Below the pieces are notes generated by a model. It did not search any database, was not told where the DNA came from, and worked only from the letters and a program-made list of their open reading frames with translations. Positions 1 to 11,552 of a stretch of DNA of 64,000 nt are shown here, piece by piece (position 1 is the first letter of the stretch; every line of letters begins with the position of its first letter). A program made the translations under genes and the position numbers. Source of the DNA: Moniliophthora roreri (Eukaryota; Basidiomycota; Agaricomycetes; Agaricales; Marasmiaceae). The DNA lies in the NCBI GenBank assembly GCA_001466705.2, contig LATX02000177.1, positions 62,001 through 126,000 on the forward strand. The letters run 5' to 3'.

Positions 1-1150
1 CTCCGAGATTGTCATAGGGCTCATCGTCATAACAGCGATCATCTGACATAGTGTCTGTACCCAAATCAGACCCTTGGTGCGCAATGCAGCAAGACCTTCA
101 TTGGTCAGGGCAGTGGCTAGATGTATGTCCAGGTTGAGTTTTGAAGCATCGACGGCACATGTACTGTGGGCAATGTCAGGCGAAATGGCGTTCCAGTCCA
201 CACACAGGGCAGAGATGCGGTTGACGAGTTGCATCATCGGGGTCTGGACCAGAGTCGGACTTCTCAAGCTGAGCCTTGGTGGGCCGTTGCCTTTTTTGGG
301 GGTTTGGTTCTCCCGATCTTCGTCCTCGGCCTTGTCCTCGAACTCCTCAAGATCGACCTCCCCTCCAACCGTGGGGATATGCTCCACCTTCTGGAGGAAC
401 TGAGGCCTCAGGTGTCTGAAGATTTTGGAGGTCAACAGCAGTCGAAGTTCCAGGTTGGAGCGAGGAGGCGGGGTCGATTGACTTGACCTTAGGCTTGATG
501 TTGGGATCGGGAGTGGGGTCAGGATAAACGAGGGCATTGTTGGGATCGGAGGCGGAATGGGCAACGGAGGGGAGTTGAGTTTCGGCAGGTAAGAGTTCGG
601 AGGTGAGTCTGGAGATGAGACTCCGAGTGTCGTTGATGTCGGGATGAGGGTATCCATTCCCATTGGTTCTTCGTCCAAGTTGGTCGATGAGGCTGAAGGA
701 GAGGGGATCAGGGTAGACTGACATTTCTCTGGGATCTGCAGGAGGGGGCATGGACAAATGGGGATGATACGGGAATGTAGACGGTACCATAATGGGACCC
801 GTGAGCCCCAACTGATAGTTGCAGGCATACATCACCTGGTTCGCAATTTCGAGGCTGCAGCTTTCAATGATTCTTTCAAAAAGCTCGCATTGGGTCCTGA
901 GGAAAAACAGGCTTTTGATGCAGGGTTCCAGTCTGTTGTGCTGATCAGCAGCAGCTCAGATCTGGTCGTCGTATTGTTCGGAATTAAAGAGGTGAAGTAA
1001 TTGGTAGGGGTTGGGCTTAAGGCTGTTTGGGTAGGTGATGTTCTCTCCATATCGTCCTTCCCCTGACACAGTAGGAACAGGGCTCAGGACTCGGGCTGAC
1101 TGGCTGCTAGAAGCAGAAGAGGAAGAGGCGGCAGCGGTTGCATTGGACAT
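1..1150 (-). pseudogene. Element A third ORF: tandem zinc-knuckle protein (partial, runs off left edge)
   Basis: This ORF follows the chromodomain ORF of element A in the same direction. It opens with a Ser/Ala-rich stretch, then a Pro-rich middle, then an Arg/Gly-rich basic stretch, then a Cys/His block at 110-211. The block reads C-x2-C-x4-H-x4-C followed by C-x2-C-x6-H-x4-C, that is two zinc knuckles in tandem. The whole frame is continuous from 1,150 to the window edge except for a few stops, all TGA. Element B carries the same ORF at the same place (16,765-17,896), with the Cys/His block spaced identically. Zinc knuckles usually bind nucleic acid, so an RNA or DNA chaperone role is inferred, not shown. 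It is not the usual Gag: B has a separate gag with its own knuckle. The TGA stops look like decayed CGA codons. Confidence 0.7.
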
Positions 1151-1152
1151 GG

Positions 1153-3102
1153 TTAATCTGGAGTGGGGATAGGGTCTCTGGGTTTTACCTGATGTTTTTT
1201 TATATATTCCTTGAGGAGGTCTAGGCAGTTCACCATTCCCTCCATTTGAATCCATTGATTATGAGACGAGTCGTACCCGGTGTATGAAACTAAAAACTCC
1301 CGGGGCCGTTTCCTCGGTCTATGTCCCACAACCGCTTCTACTTCGTATTCTTCGAATCCTTTGATAAGATCCGGGGGTGGTTCTGTGAAGCTTGGTCTGT
1401 GGGCCTTGGTCTCTTTGAACGGCGATAAAAGGGCTGCGTGGAAAACAGGGTGAATCTTCCATTGGTGTGGTAAGTCGAGCCTGTACATCACTAGTCCCAG
1501 GGCTTCGAGTACCCTGAACGGCCCTTCCCATTTTGGAGCTAACTTCTTCGAAGGGTATCCCGTGGCCAGGTTCTTTGCTTCTAGCCATACCTTTTGTCCT
1601 TCCTTAAATGTATCTAACTTCTGCTTTTCTCTTCGTATCATCCGTTGTCTTGCGAGTTCCAATAGACTTGCAGTTTCTTCCCTGATTCGTTTTAGCTCTT
1701 GAAGCTGTTCTTCTACCGAAGGGATTGTCGTTCTTTCGAATATGGTTGGGAGCGGGCGAGGATGATATCCCATCATCATGAAGAACAGAGATTTCTTGAG
1801 AACAGAATGAGTTCAGTTGTTATGTGCAAACTCTGCTAAAGGGAGGTATTCCTTCCATCGAGTTTGTTCTTTCGAGCAGAACGCTCTGAGGTAGACTTCA
1901 ATCTCCTGATTGACTCGTTCGGTTTCTCCATCTGTTTGTGGGTGAAACACCGTGCTCATCAAATGCTTGATAGACAGTTGTTTTCCCATTTCTTGAAACA
2001 CTTCTGCAGCAAATCTGGGGTCTCGATCTGATATGATGCGATCTGGTAGTCCGAACCTTTTGTAGAGATGTTGAATTAACAGCTCCACTATCTTCATGGC
2101 GTCTGTTGTCTTGGTGCATGGAGTAAAAATTACCCCCTTCGTAGAGGAGTGGTCCACCACGACAAGAATACAGTCCATGCTGTCACATTCAGGTAGGTCC
2201 ATGATCAAGTCCATCGTGCATGTTTGAAATGGAAAGGAGTTTGGTGTGGCGTTGATTGGTTGTATGGGTGTCCTCATAGGGTGGGTGTTAATCTTCGATT
2301 GTTGGCATACAATGCAACCATCAACGAAGGATTTGATGAATTTTGTCATTCCTGGCCACCAGAAGTCCCTCTGTACCTGTTCAGCCATGTTCCATTGACC
2401 TGGATGTCCCACGCCTGGTGTCTCGTGTATGGTTTGAACCACGCGATGACAGAGATCCGTGTCATTCGGTACGTAGACCCGATTCTGAAAGAAGAGTAGA
2501 CCCTCTTCGATCCTCCAGTCTGACAAGGCGGATTTGATTGGCGGCACACCTTCCTGCAATAATTGCTCTAAGGCCGACTTGTGAAAGTCATCCAGGCCCA
2601 ATTGATCTATGATGTCTTCCTTCATTCCCAGATTGATTCTCTTGATAAAAAGTCGATCTGGTAGCATGACGATATCCTCGTTGTCAGTGTCCACTTCATC
2701 TTGCTCATTACTCCGTCGTGACAAAGCGTCGGCTTGAGTGATTGATTTTCCTGGAACATGTACCAGTCCTAGATCAAATTCTGATAGGAAAAGGCTCCAC
2801 CTGGCTTGTCGTCTGTTCAGCTTCTGTGCCATTCGAATGTACGTCAGATTTTTGTGGTCTGATAGAATTACGATCTTGAATTTCCCTCCCATGAGGTAGT
2901 GTCGCCACTCCATCAACGCCCTATAGATGGCCAACAATTCGCGATCGTAGATCTCATAGTTCTGTTCCATAGGTGACAGGGATTTCGAAAGGTATCCACA
3001 TGGGTGCCATTCACCGTCTGTTCCCTTTTGCCTAAGAACGGCGCCTGTAGCCCATTTGGAAGCGTCGGCCTCTATAATGAAGGGCTTATCGATGTCCGGC
3101 AT
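1153..3102 (-). pseudogene. pol: Element A Ty3/gypsy pol, 3' part: RNase H, integrase, chromodomain
   Basis: The reading begins inside RNase H (EADASKWATGAVLRQKG) just after an N at 3,106, so protease and most of the reverse transcriptase are missing. Next come the integrase zinc-binding region (GHPGQW, then CIVCQQ), the integrase core (TMDLI, then SDRDPRF, then TDGETERVNQ, giving the D,D-35-E set), and a C-terminal part ending in a chromodomain (FLVSYTGYDSSHNQW). One in-frame TGA at 1,813-1,815 splits the reading, where element B has Gln. CpG is still frequent here, so A is younger than the other elements in the window. The order RT/RNaseH-INT-CHR is that of Ty3 chromoviruses. Confidence 0.9.
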
Positions 3103-3105
3103 GAT

Positions 3106-3106
3106 N
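3106..3106. other. Single-N assembly join
   Basis: A lone N ends element A in the middle of RNase H. The sequence on the right (3,107 onward) does not continue the element and is far poorer in CpG. Single N characters also occur at 5,450, 13,072, 14,634, 20,432, 21,278, 21,944, 28,816, 32,891, 33,813 and 38,018. Linkage across them should not be trusted. At 14,634 about 95 bp present in other copies of the same repeat are missing. At 21,278 and 21,944 the reading frame of a gag gene appears to continue across the N. Confidence 0.8.
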
Positions 3107-4103
3107 TAAAGCTGTGTGAAGGGCTAAATCAACACTGCACAGGGCTATAGAGTGCAAGTACCAGTCAGTGCTTGAGCCTGCATCTACAAGTAGAGCTCTT
3201 TATATACAGAATGATAATTGGAAATAATGAAATAAGAGATAAACAAATGTAATCTAGTTTTAGAGTATAAATCATACACCTTCATGCATAAAAGTCTGAT
3301 CTCACATAGCAATTAGCTATGTTAGGTATATTTGGTGACCAAACAGTCAGTTTACTGTGTTTTTGGACCCTGCACAGAGCATTGCTGGGTCTAACGATCC
3401 TCCATATAGCTACTTCTGCATAGCCACTGGCACTGGACTGGCTTTGTACATGGGTATTGCTTCCCTTTCTGCTGGTTTACTTTCGTGTGGCCACTTTCTA
3501 CCATTGGATTGGTAGATATTGTGGTCTAGACATCCATTGTATTCAATCTCCTTCTGTCCCACATACAATTGTGTGAGTCATTTTTGATTTCCTACATGTG
3601 TGTTGCCCATTATTGGTCCCATATACACCTGGATAGGTCATTATATCTGCCTGGGAGTGGCTTCGAAGCTCTGCATAGGAACAAGTTCCAACCATGTATT
3701 AGTTTTGATAGTAATAATCAAGCATTCAGTCTATTGACACATTATCATGCAATGTGATCACAAAGTGAACAATCTAGTGCACTTAGATTGTGGATCCTGC
3801 TGATATCTATTCCTTTGTATTCAGAATTAGTGGTTTCTGGCCTGTTTTATTGACCAAGGACCCTTACAGCAATGCTTCACTGTAATGTAGAGGGCTAGTA
3901 TAGTCTACTAACCTCATCTAAATTGTGTTACAGTGTCAATTATTAGACTTATTAGACTCAGTGCTTAAGCTTAGACACTGTATTAGAGCTCTTGGGTTAT
4001 CAAGTCATATGAATATCACATGTACTCTTGGCTCTTTTTCTAGTATTTGACATGAAAAGTACACAATTTCATGTCTAGGCCAAAATTAGGCACATCACTG
4101 TTT
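3107..4103. other. AT-rich, CpG-poor sequence with no recognised gene
   Basis: No ORF of interest and no similarity to the other repeats of the window was noticed. The sequence is almost free of CG, as are the neighbouring repeats, so it is probably an old decayed element. It abuts a truncated D LTR at about 4,104. Confidence 0.5.
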
Positions 4104-4773
4104 GAAAATATTACACTTCCATGCTGCTCCACACAGTTCCTGCCTTCTCTGTCTACTATCATCTGCTCTGTGGACATGTAATATGCCTCCATTCTCATTC
4201 TAAAATGTACACATAAGCTCAGTCGTGCTATCTTCTCATCATATAGCTTTGTCTTCCACTTTTCTGTGATACAAGCACCTCTCCAGTAACTGATCATCTA
4301 TTTCATTCATCTAATTTGATATTGGTATCTCAAGTATCCCCCACCAATAATTTGTCATTCTCTGTTTCATATCCATTTCTCAGTAATATTCTCATTGATG
4401 TATCATCAAAGGCTTTTATTCTTCCTTCAAGTTGGGTATGGATTGAAAATATTGTTAAAAGTCAAAATATTCCCTTTGGTATGCTTTCAATAGAGAGGTG
4501 TGATGTGGTGTAGTTCCCTACAGGTTTCAGGATGCTCCTCTGTGTTCAGATTCACTGCTTATTTTCATACTAGCAGTAGTCAGGTACCTCTGTATGGCCT
4601 ACCATCAACTATTACTCTGCTAATATTTTGTATTCTTCTCTACTACTTGCTTTGACTAGCTGCTCAGGGCTCACACTAGTCCTTAATTCCCTTGTATATT
4701 TTATTTTTAACCATAAAGGTGCAAAATATTCTCTATTTGCATGTGAAACAAAAGGTAAAAGTTATGCATATCA
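4104..4773 (-). repeat. LTR-D copy 1 (truncated, minus orientation)
   Basis: Read on the minus strand this starts TGATATGCATAACTTTTACC at 4,773, as do the other D LTRs, and matches them for about 670 bp before breaking into unrelated sequence near 4,104. The base pairs just outside its intact end read CCAG on the element strand, comparable with the CCAG flank of the copy at 21,999-23,671. Part of it (from 4,364) appears again at 5,451-5,860, which is the assembly overlap listed separately. Confidence 0.75.
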
Positions 4774-6536
4774 CTGGAATTCTGAGTAAGAGCATAATAT
4801 AGCATATTGAATGGCTGCATAGTGCCTCTGGGACCCATGACTAAACTGGGGACCTCTGAAAGAGAATTTAGAGAGAAGGAATTAAGCAGATATAAGAAAG
4901 AAAAGCTTTACCTTGGAGATTTTGTGTAAGCATAGGGTGACCCAGCTTTTCGAAAATGTTCATGACTCAGGTAGTGCTAGTCCACAGAGCATGAACATGT
5001 CCAGTGTGATCCCTGAATAGTGAAGAGAGATCGATGTCATGGATAGTCCTTGGTTCAGATTCATTGGCAGCATCCTGGATAAATAAAGAAATACATGATA
5101 AAAGATTGACTAGAAAGAAGGGATAACTTACATTGTCTTCTTTGGGAGCTTCAATAGGGGTCTTGATGGGGACATCAACAGCCTTGCCCTTGCCTTTGTC
5201 TTTGGAAGGAGCTTCAGGTAACTTGATGTTGTCAAGAGATGTGTCCTAGAAGAAAGGATTAGCCTGAGAGAAATGAATATTAGATCTAATATGTACCTGT
5301 TCATGATCAGAGGGGACTGTTGATGGAGTAATAGCCATGGTCTTCTTGTGAGAACTGGTTTGGACATCCTAAAAGAGAAGATTAAATAAAAAGGAAGAAG
5401 ACATAAAAGAGGGAAGCTTACTTGGACCAGTGCCTTATCTTTGAGCTGCNGTTTCATATCCATTTCTCAGTAATATTCTCATTGATGTATCATCAAAGGC
5501 TTTTATTCTTCCTTCAAGTTGGGTATGGATTGAAAATATTGTTAAAAGTCAAAATATTCCCTTTGGTATGCTTTCAATAGAGAGGTGTGATGTGGTGTAG
5601 TTCCCTACAGGTTTCAGGATGCTCCTCTGTGTTCAGATTCACTGCTTATTTTCATACTAGCAGTAGTCAGGTACCTCTGTATGGCCTACCATCAACTATT
5701 ACTCTGCTAATATTTTGTATTCTTCTCTACTACTTGCTTTGACTAGCTGCTCAGGGCTCACACTAGTCCTTAATTCCCTTGTATATTTTATTTTTAACCA
5801 TAAAGGTGCAAAATATTCTCTATTTGCATGTGAAACAAAAGGTAAAAGTTATGCATATCACTGGAATTCTGAGTAAGAGCATAATATAGCATATTGAATG
5901 GCTGCATAGTGCCTCTGGGACCCATGACTAAACTGGGGACCTCTGAAAGAGAATTTAGAGAGAAGGAATTAAGCAGATATAAGAAAGAAAAGCTTTACCT
6001 TGGAGATTTTGTGTAAGCATAGGGTGACCCAGCTTTTCGAAAATGTTCATGACTCAGGTAGTGCTAGTCCACAGAGCATGAACATGTCCAGTGTGATCCC
6101 TGAATAGTGAAGAGAGATCGATGTCATGGATAGTCCTTGGTTCAGATTCATTGGCAGCATCCTGGATAAATAAAGAAATACATGATAAAAGATTGACTAG
6201 AAAGAAGGGATAACTTACATTGTCTTCTTTGGGAGCTTCAATAGGGGTCTTGATGGGGACATCAACAGCCTTGCCCTTGCCTTTGTCTTTGGAAGGAGCT
6301 TCAGGTAACTTGATGTTGTCAAGAGATGTGTCCTAGAAGAAAGGATTAGCCTGAGAGAAATGAATATTAGATCTAATATGTACCTGTTCATGATCAGAGG
6401 GGACTGTTGATGGAGTAATAGCCATGGTCTTCTTGTGAGAACTGGTTTGGACATCCTAAAAGAGAAGATTAAATAAAAAGGAAGAAGACATAAAAGAGGG
6501 AAGCTTACTTGGACCAGTGCCTTATCTTTGAGCTGC
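4364..6536. repeat. Apparent tandem duplication across N at 5,450 (likely unmerged contig overlap)
   Basis: Bases 4,364-5,449 and 5,451-6,536 are the same 1,086-bp sequence, with no difference where I compared them. The left copy ends exactly at the N and the right copy starts exactly after it. That is the pattern of two contigs that overlap but were joined end to end with an N. A true tandem repeat would not be expected to place the N precisely at the unit boundary. Confidence 0.8.
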
Positions 6537-7633
6537 CGTTGTTTAGAAGGTTTGTTGCCCATAGAACCTGTCTTATCCTTCTTGGACAATTTGAGGGCCT
6601 GAGAAATGAATAAGTGATAAACAAGAAAACAAATATATAAGATGACATACTGGAGCATCTATATGTTGACATTTGGTACCATGGGAAGAGCTAGCTTCAG
6701 AGGTTGGCCTCACAATGGGATGATGAATGGCACCAGATTTCTGGGACTAGATATGTCAGCTGAAAAAAAAAAAAAAAAAAACCAAAGAAAGATCAAATAT
6801 ACCTTTGAAGAAAGGACCTTGGATTTAGAAATAGGCTTTAAGAGTGGCGGAGTAGACTCATCATGGAAAGAGTTGTTGGATCTGTCAGCCTTATGTGTCT
6901 TGGCGGGTTTGTCATTGGGTTTGTCAGCCTGGCTTCCTTCTGTGTCCTGATCATTATCGCTGCTTTCTTCAGATTCAGAGTTGGTGCAAGTGTAGTTGAT
7001 GTCAGTATTGTCAATGGGCAAAGCGAACTCCACTTGATATAAGGACATGACTTCCTTAAAAGATGGAAGATCAGATTGGAGAGAGCAGGCCTAGAAAGTG
7101 AAAAGATTAGAAACAGAGCAAAGCAAATAGATGAAAGAACAAATGTACCTTATATAGACACTTTTTGAGCCAAAAGCATACCACATTGTTGGAAAGCATA
7201 GCTGACAAAAGTTCCGAAGGGACATGAACCTTATACTGGCCCCATAGTGTATTGAGCAGGTCTTCTAGAGTGAGGATCAAGAAGATACAAGGGAGTGGGT
7301 ACCAAAGTCAGATAGCATCATCTATAAGCTTTGGCTAAGAGAAAAAACAAGATTAGTAAAGAAACAGAAAGAAAAAGAAAATTATATACACATGAAGTTT
7401 CGGAAGAGTGCAGACTGGTTATCTTTCAATAGTCATAAGAGCTCATTGCCCTCCTTACTCTGGCAAATCACAAATGAGATCTTCCAAAACATGCCATGAA
7501 TCTTGAGAGTGGCCTTCCAAATAGTCTCCAGTTGTGAGATAAGCAGATAGCTAATAGATATGGGAGTAGTAGTTCCAGGCATTGCATTAGTTGTATGAAG
7601 GACAGAGACACTAGAGGAAGAGGCAGCCATGAT
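4860..7633 (-). pseudogene. D1 antisense spliced gene, acidic/Lys-rich protein of a D-type element
   Basis: A minus-strand gene starts at ATG 7,633 (MAASSSSVSVLHTTNAMPG) and continues as a series of open exons separated by short introns with GT...AG ends. Visible pieces are a hydrophobic, Trp-containing exon (about 7,150-7,330), an acidic Ser/Asp/Glu-rich exon (about 6,820-7,090), and small Lys/Pro-rich exons with a GKGKAVD motif (about 6,215-6,600, repeated at 5,128-5,463 by the assembly overlap). Two in-frame TGA codons occur in the first exons. A homologous gene (D2) lies at about 30,600-31,500. Both run away from a polypurine tract and LTR, so the gene is antisense to the element. I do not recognise the function. 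Confidence 0.5.
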
Positions 7634-8448
7634 AAAAGGCACAAACAATGAGAGGATAGACAAGTACAGAAGAAGGGGAAAGAGAAGAAAGAAATAAACA
7701 ATAGCCCTTACCTTCAGATCTTTATATGTTCAGAATCAAACACAAGAATCCTACAGAAGGATAGAATGAGAAATGAACTTACCTGATTGAGTAAGAGACC
7801 AGGTTGAGAAAGAGAATCAGACCAGAGTGAGATTTATAATTTACATACTAATGAGCACTTATAGACACAGGGATCTCAGAGATCAATTAGAAAATCCACT
7901 AAGTCCAGCACCTCAGAAGAAAAGTATACAACTTATGATAGACATTGTTCTCTTGAGATATTGGGGTACTATTGGAAAGAGCTGAATTTTGTCGTTATGA
8001 GAGTGGTTAGTACATCTCCACAAGTCTCTAGTTTGAAAAAGTCAAACAAATAGATGATGGATTGGGGACAATTTTGTTTGGGGGGAGATAATACACCAAT
8101 TTTATATATCTTTCAATTTCTACACATATGAGTGTTGTTTGAATGTATTTAAACAGTTGGAATGATAAGAAACATGGAAATAGAAGAACTGATATGAGCC
8201 TGAGTAGTCAGTCACAACCTATATATACTTGATAGCACGAAGCTATAAGTTAATTGTACTTACAGTATGCTCCACATGAGTACCAAGTCACTTATAGACT
8301 CTCCAAACTGTGCCTTGAGCCTCCTGAAACCTGTAGAGACCTCTATATGGTATGTTCAAGAGAGACACATTGGTAGTTGAACATATATATGGTATATCAA
8401 GGGGATATTTTACTTTTAAACAACTTTCATTTGCTCTCAGAGAGCTCC
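7634..8448. other. D1 end: untranslated stretch, polypurine tract and start of a diverged D-type LTR
   Basis: No ORF is seen here. At 8,077-8,090 lies a G-rich polypurine tract (TTTGGGGGGAGATA) like the one directly before the D LTR at 31,909. What follows is probably the 3' LTR of D1. Element B interrupts it at 8,449, and it resumes at 18,675 after the GCTCC duplication. Confidence 0.5.
8444..8448. repeat. Target-site duplication of element B, left copy (GCTCC)
   Basis: GCTCC directly precedes the TGTTACAG start of the 5' LTR. The same five bases directly follow the 3' LTR at 18,675-18,679. A 5-bp duplication is normal for Ty3 integrases. Confidence 0.9.
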
Positions 8449-8932
8449 TGTTACAGTTTTTCATTAGATGCTCTACTATTTCTTCTTCTCTTTTATGTAA
8501 TCTACTAACTGGGTAACTTAGCATCCAACTCTATGCTTTTTCTTAACATCTGGACAAATCCACATTCCCAGCTCCCCTTTCTAGTATATCTTATCTCTTC
8601 TCTTCTTTTCCTTCTATCAACTTTGACCTTGTTCTTTTCTATAACATTATGATATCATCCTTCCATTATTCTTCATTGTTCTTTCTACAACCTTCCAATA
8701 TGTTCCATATCATACAAACAAGTAGATACAAGAGATGTATAAAGAGTAGCTAGAATATGGTCAAGGCTCTTCAGCTTGACCTAGTTAATCTATTGACTTG
8801 TGTCTAAAGCAACAAATGATCTTCTGAACCTCAGTTTATCTGAGTGAACTTAAACTTGAACCTTGAATTTCTGACATCACTAAGTCTTGTGGTGTTAGAG
8901 GTAGTTGTCGTTGCTGTGCAAGTAATGTAACA
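8449..8932 (+). repeat. 5' LTR of element B
   Basis: 484 bp, starting TGTTACAG and ending AATGTAACA (TG...CA ends within a short inverted repeat). It matches the 3' LTR at 18,169-18,674 along its length; the 3' copy carries about 20 extra bases in the middle plus scattered transitions. This fixes element B as 8,449-18,674. Confidence 0.92.
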
Positions 8933-8995
8933 AAAGGTCAAGCTGATTGTTGCTGACCTACCCAGGTTTAGGCATCATTACCAAACTGAACCACG

Positions 8996-10249
8996 ATGCC
9001 ACCTAGGGCCCGTCTCTTGGCCCAAGAAGAACAAGAACTTGATGATGCTCTTGAAGTAGCTCAGCAGCTATTAAACCCTGATCCAACCCAAACTCCATGA
9101 ACAGTCACCTGTAGTGAACGAAAGCAAGCCATTGAAGGTCTCCAAAAGCTTGAAGAACACTCTGAAGTAAGATCCAAAGCTAAGTCTTCACACGAATCTG
9201 AAACAGAATTCCTGAGAGTTAAAGATCTATTTCCCACACCCCCAGAACCAGAAATAATGACACCAAGTAGAAGCACTGATATAAAGCCAAAAGTAGAAAC
9301 AGGTGATGGAGAACAGAAATGGGTGCTTAGCATCGCCACTTCAGTGCTTGAGGGTATTGATAGCAAGAAAGATGAACCTGGAAAGACGCCTGTCCCAGAC
9401 GTGTATCTAGGAGACCACAAAGATACCCAATGATTCCTCCTTGACCTCGAACTCTACTTTCAAATGAACTCTATGAAAGCCAACACTGACAAAAAGAAGA
9501 AGATGCTTCTTCTTTCCTTATTGAAAGGAGGAACTAGTGAATAGAAAATAAGGGAACAAATCAGAATGTTTTCCCAGAAAGATGATTCAGACGACAAGAA
9601 GAAGGAAGCCAAAGAATCTTGGGACAGTTTCCAGAAGAGATTCAGAGCTGACTGGCAACCCATCAATGTTGCCAGAGAAGCACAGATGAAGATCGAGGAT
9701 CTTAGAATGAAGGATTGAGCGGATGACTATGTCAACAAGTTCTGTCTTATTGCTATGGAGACAGGATATGATGACATGGCCTTGATAAAGTTTTTTAAAG
9801 AAGAACTTCCTGGATTGCTCCAAGACAAGATCATGCTCAGGTCCAAAGGAGCACCAGATACACTTGAAGACTGGTATAAGTTTGCCATCAGATATGACAA
9901 CCAGTACAAATTAGCTATGGCCAACAAGAAACGAAGAACTACAACAAGAGATGCCGTGAAACCAAGGATAGTTCAGAAAGAGAAAGAGACCGTGATTAAT
10001 AGAATCTTGTCAGAATCAGACAAGAAAGATTATTTGGCTCAAGGGAAGTGTTTCCATTGTGCAAAAACTGGTCACATCTCATGAGATTGTCCCCAAAAGG
10101 GACAGACTGAACAAACAAACCTTTCTAAGGTTCCGCTGAAGAAATTATCAGGCAAAGACGCCTTCATGAAGATTAAAGCAATGGTACTAGAACAAGGAGA
10201 AGAAGAACAAGAGGAGATCTTTGATCTCATGGCAAAAGAGGGTTTTTAA
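8996..10249 (+). pseudogene. gag: Element B gag with CCHC zinc knuckle
   Basis: The frame starts at ATG 8,996 (MPPRARLLAQEEQELDDALE), runs through a charged helical capsid-like region rich in Lys, Asp and Glu, and reaches a zinc knuckle at 10,049-10,090 (CFHCAKTGHIS, stop, DC). It ends at TAA 10,247-10,249, a stop that is also present, as TAG, in the related copy at 36,883. The inner stops at about 9,098, 9,431, 9,541 and 9,717, and the one inside the knuckle, are TGA or TAG and fit decay of Arg or Trp codons. Gag would form the virus-like particle; this copy cannot. Confidence 0.85.
10240..10246 (+). promoter_or_regulatory. Probable -1 ribosomal frameshift site, gag to pol (element B)
   Basis: In the gag frame the sequence is G GGT TTT directly followed by the stop TAA. 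GGGTTTT fits the X XXY YYZ slippery pattern. Slipping back one base at 10,246 opens a frame with no stop until well past the protease motif. The relative at 36,911-36,917 keeps the same heptamer, the same stop position and the same -1 relation. Confidence 0.65.
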
Positions 10250-11552
10250 AGGGGCAGAAGAGACCGACACTCTTGCTGCCAGCAATTATGATCTCGAAAG
10301 TTGTATTAGCTAAGTCTACCAGAAATTCCATGTGCATACCTCTTACATACAACGTCAGGACAGAAATCATTGAAATAAAAGCCCTGATCGATTCAGGAGC
10401 TGGAGGACGCTTCATTAGCAAAGAAGAAGCAAGGCACATCAAGAAGCCTTAGATGAAATTGGAAAAGCCCATCAAAGTGTATAATGTTGATGGCACATGG
10501 GACAAGACTGGTTGGATTACACATTCTGTCATGATAGATTTTTCCATTGGCAGCAAATCTATAACTGAGACACTCCTCATCTCAGGGTTAGGACCAGAAA
10601 GGATTATTCTAGAGCTGCCTTGGCTTCAGAATCATAACCCCGATATTGATTGGGTCACTGGCATTATTTGATTCAGACCAAGATGAAAGATCTTAGTCTG
10701 AAGGCCAATAAAACATTTTAACGGAATATTGGACAAGGTCAATAACAGTGACATATTGATTCATTCTTTCATTCAAGAATGAGAAGATAACGATGAGATT
10801 CGAATCAATGCTAAGTTATCCACTTCTCAGGTGTTGGCACAAGCTCACAAAACCAAGTTGAAACCATTAGAAGAACTCCTTCCCCCCTACCTTTCTGATT
10901 ATACCAACAGGTTTGAAAAGAAAAAGTCTGAACGATTCCCGCCTTCACAACCTTATGATTATGCCATTGATCTCAAACCCAATTTTAAACTGAAAGATTG
11001 CAAGGTCTACTCATTATCACCAAAGGAACAAATCGAACAAGACAAGTTCTTAGAAGAAAACCTCTGGAAAGGATACATTCAACCATCGAAATCTCCTATG
11101 GCTTCCTCTTTCTTCTTTATTGCAAAAAAGAAAGCAGGGGCATTGCGACCTTGTCAAGACTATTGGGATCTCAACAACAGAACCATAAAGAATCGATATC
11201 CTCTTCTATTGGTCACCAATCTCACAGACAAATTAAAAAACACGGAAATGTTTACAAAGTTGGACTTACAAAACAGGTACAATAATATCTGGATCAAGGA
11301 CAGAGATCAGTGGAAAGCAGTGTTCAAAACCCCAAAAGGCCTTTTCAAACCAACAGTCATGTTCTTTGGACTAATGAATTCACCAGCTACTTTCCAAGCC
11401 TTTATGAACGACATTCTGAAGGACTTCATTGATGAAGGATGGTGTGTCATATACATGGACAACATTCTGATCTTCTCAGATGAACAGTGAATTCATTAAT
11501 TGTGAACATGACATGTCCTAGAATGATTATGAGAAAATGACCTGTTCCTCAA

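Noticed and set aside
74..486. Plus-strand ORFs at the left edge
   Set aside because: Opposite strand of the element A third ORF. No motif, and they end without context.
4316..4513. Small plus-strand ORFs inside the D LTRs (also 12,126-12,326, 23,478-23,714, 34,227-34,481, 40,949-41,149)
   Set aside because: They recur because the LTR recurs. They differ in frame and length between copies and show no codon constraint.
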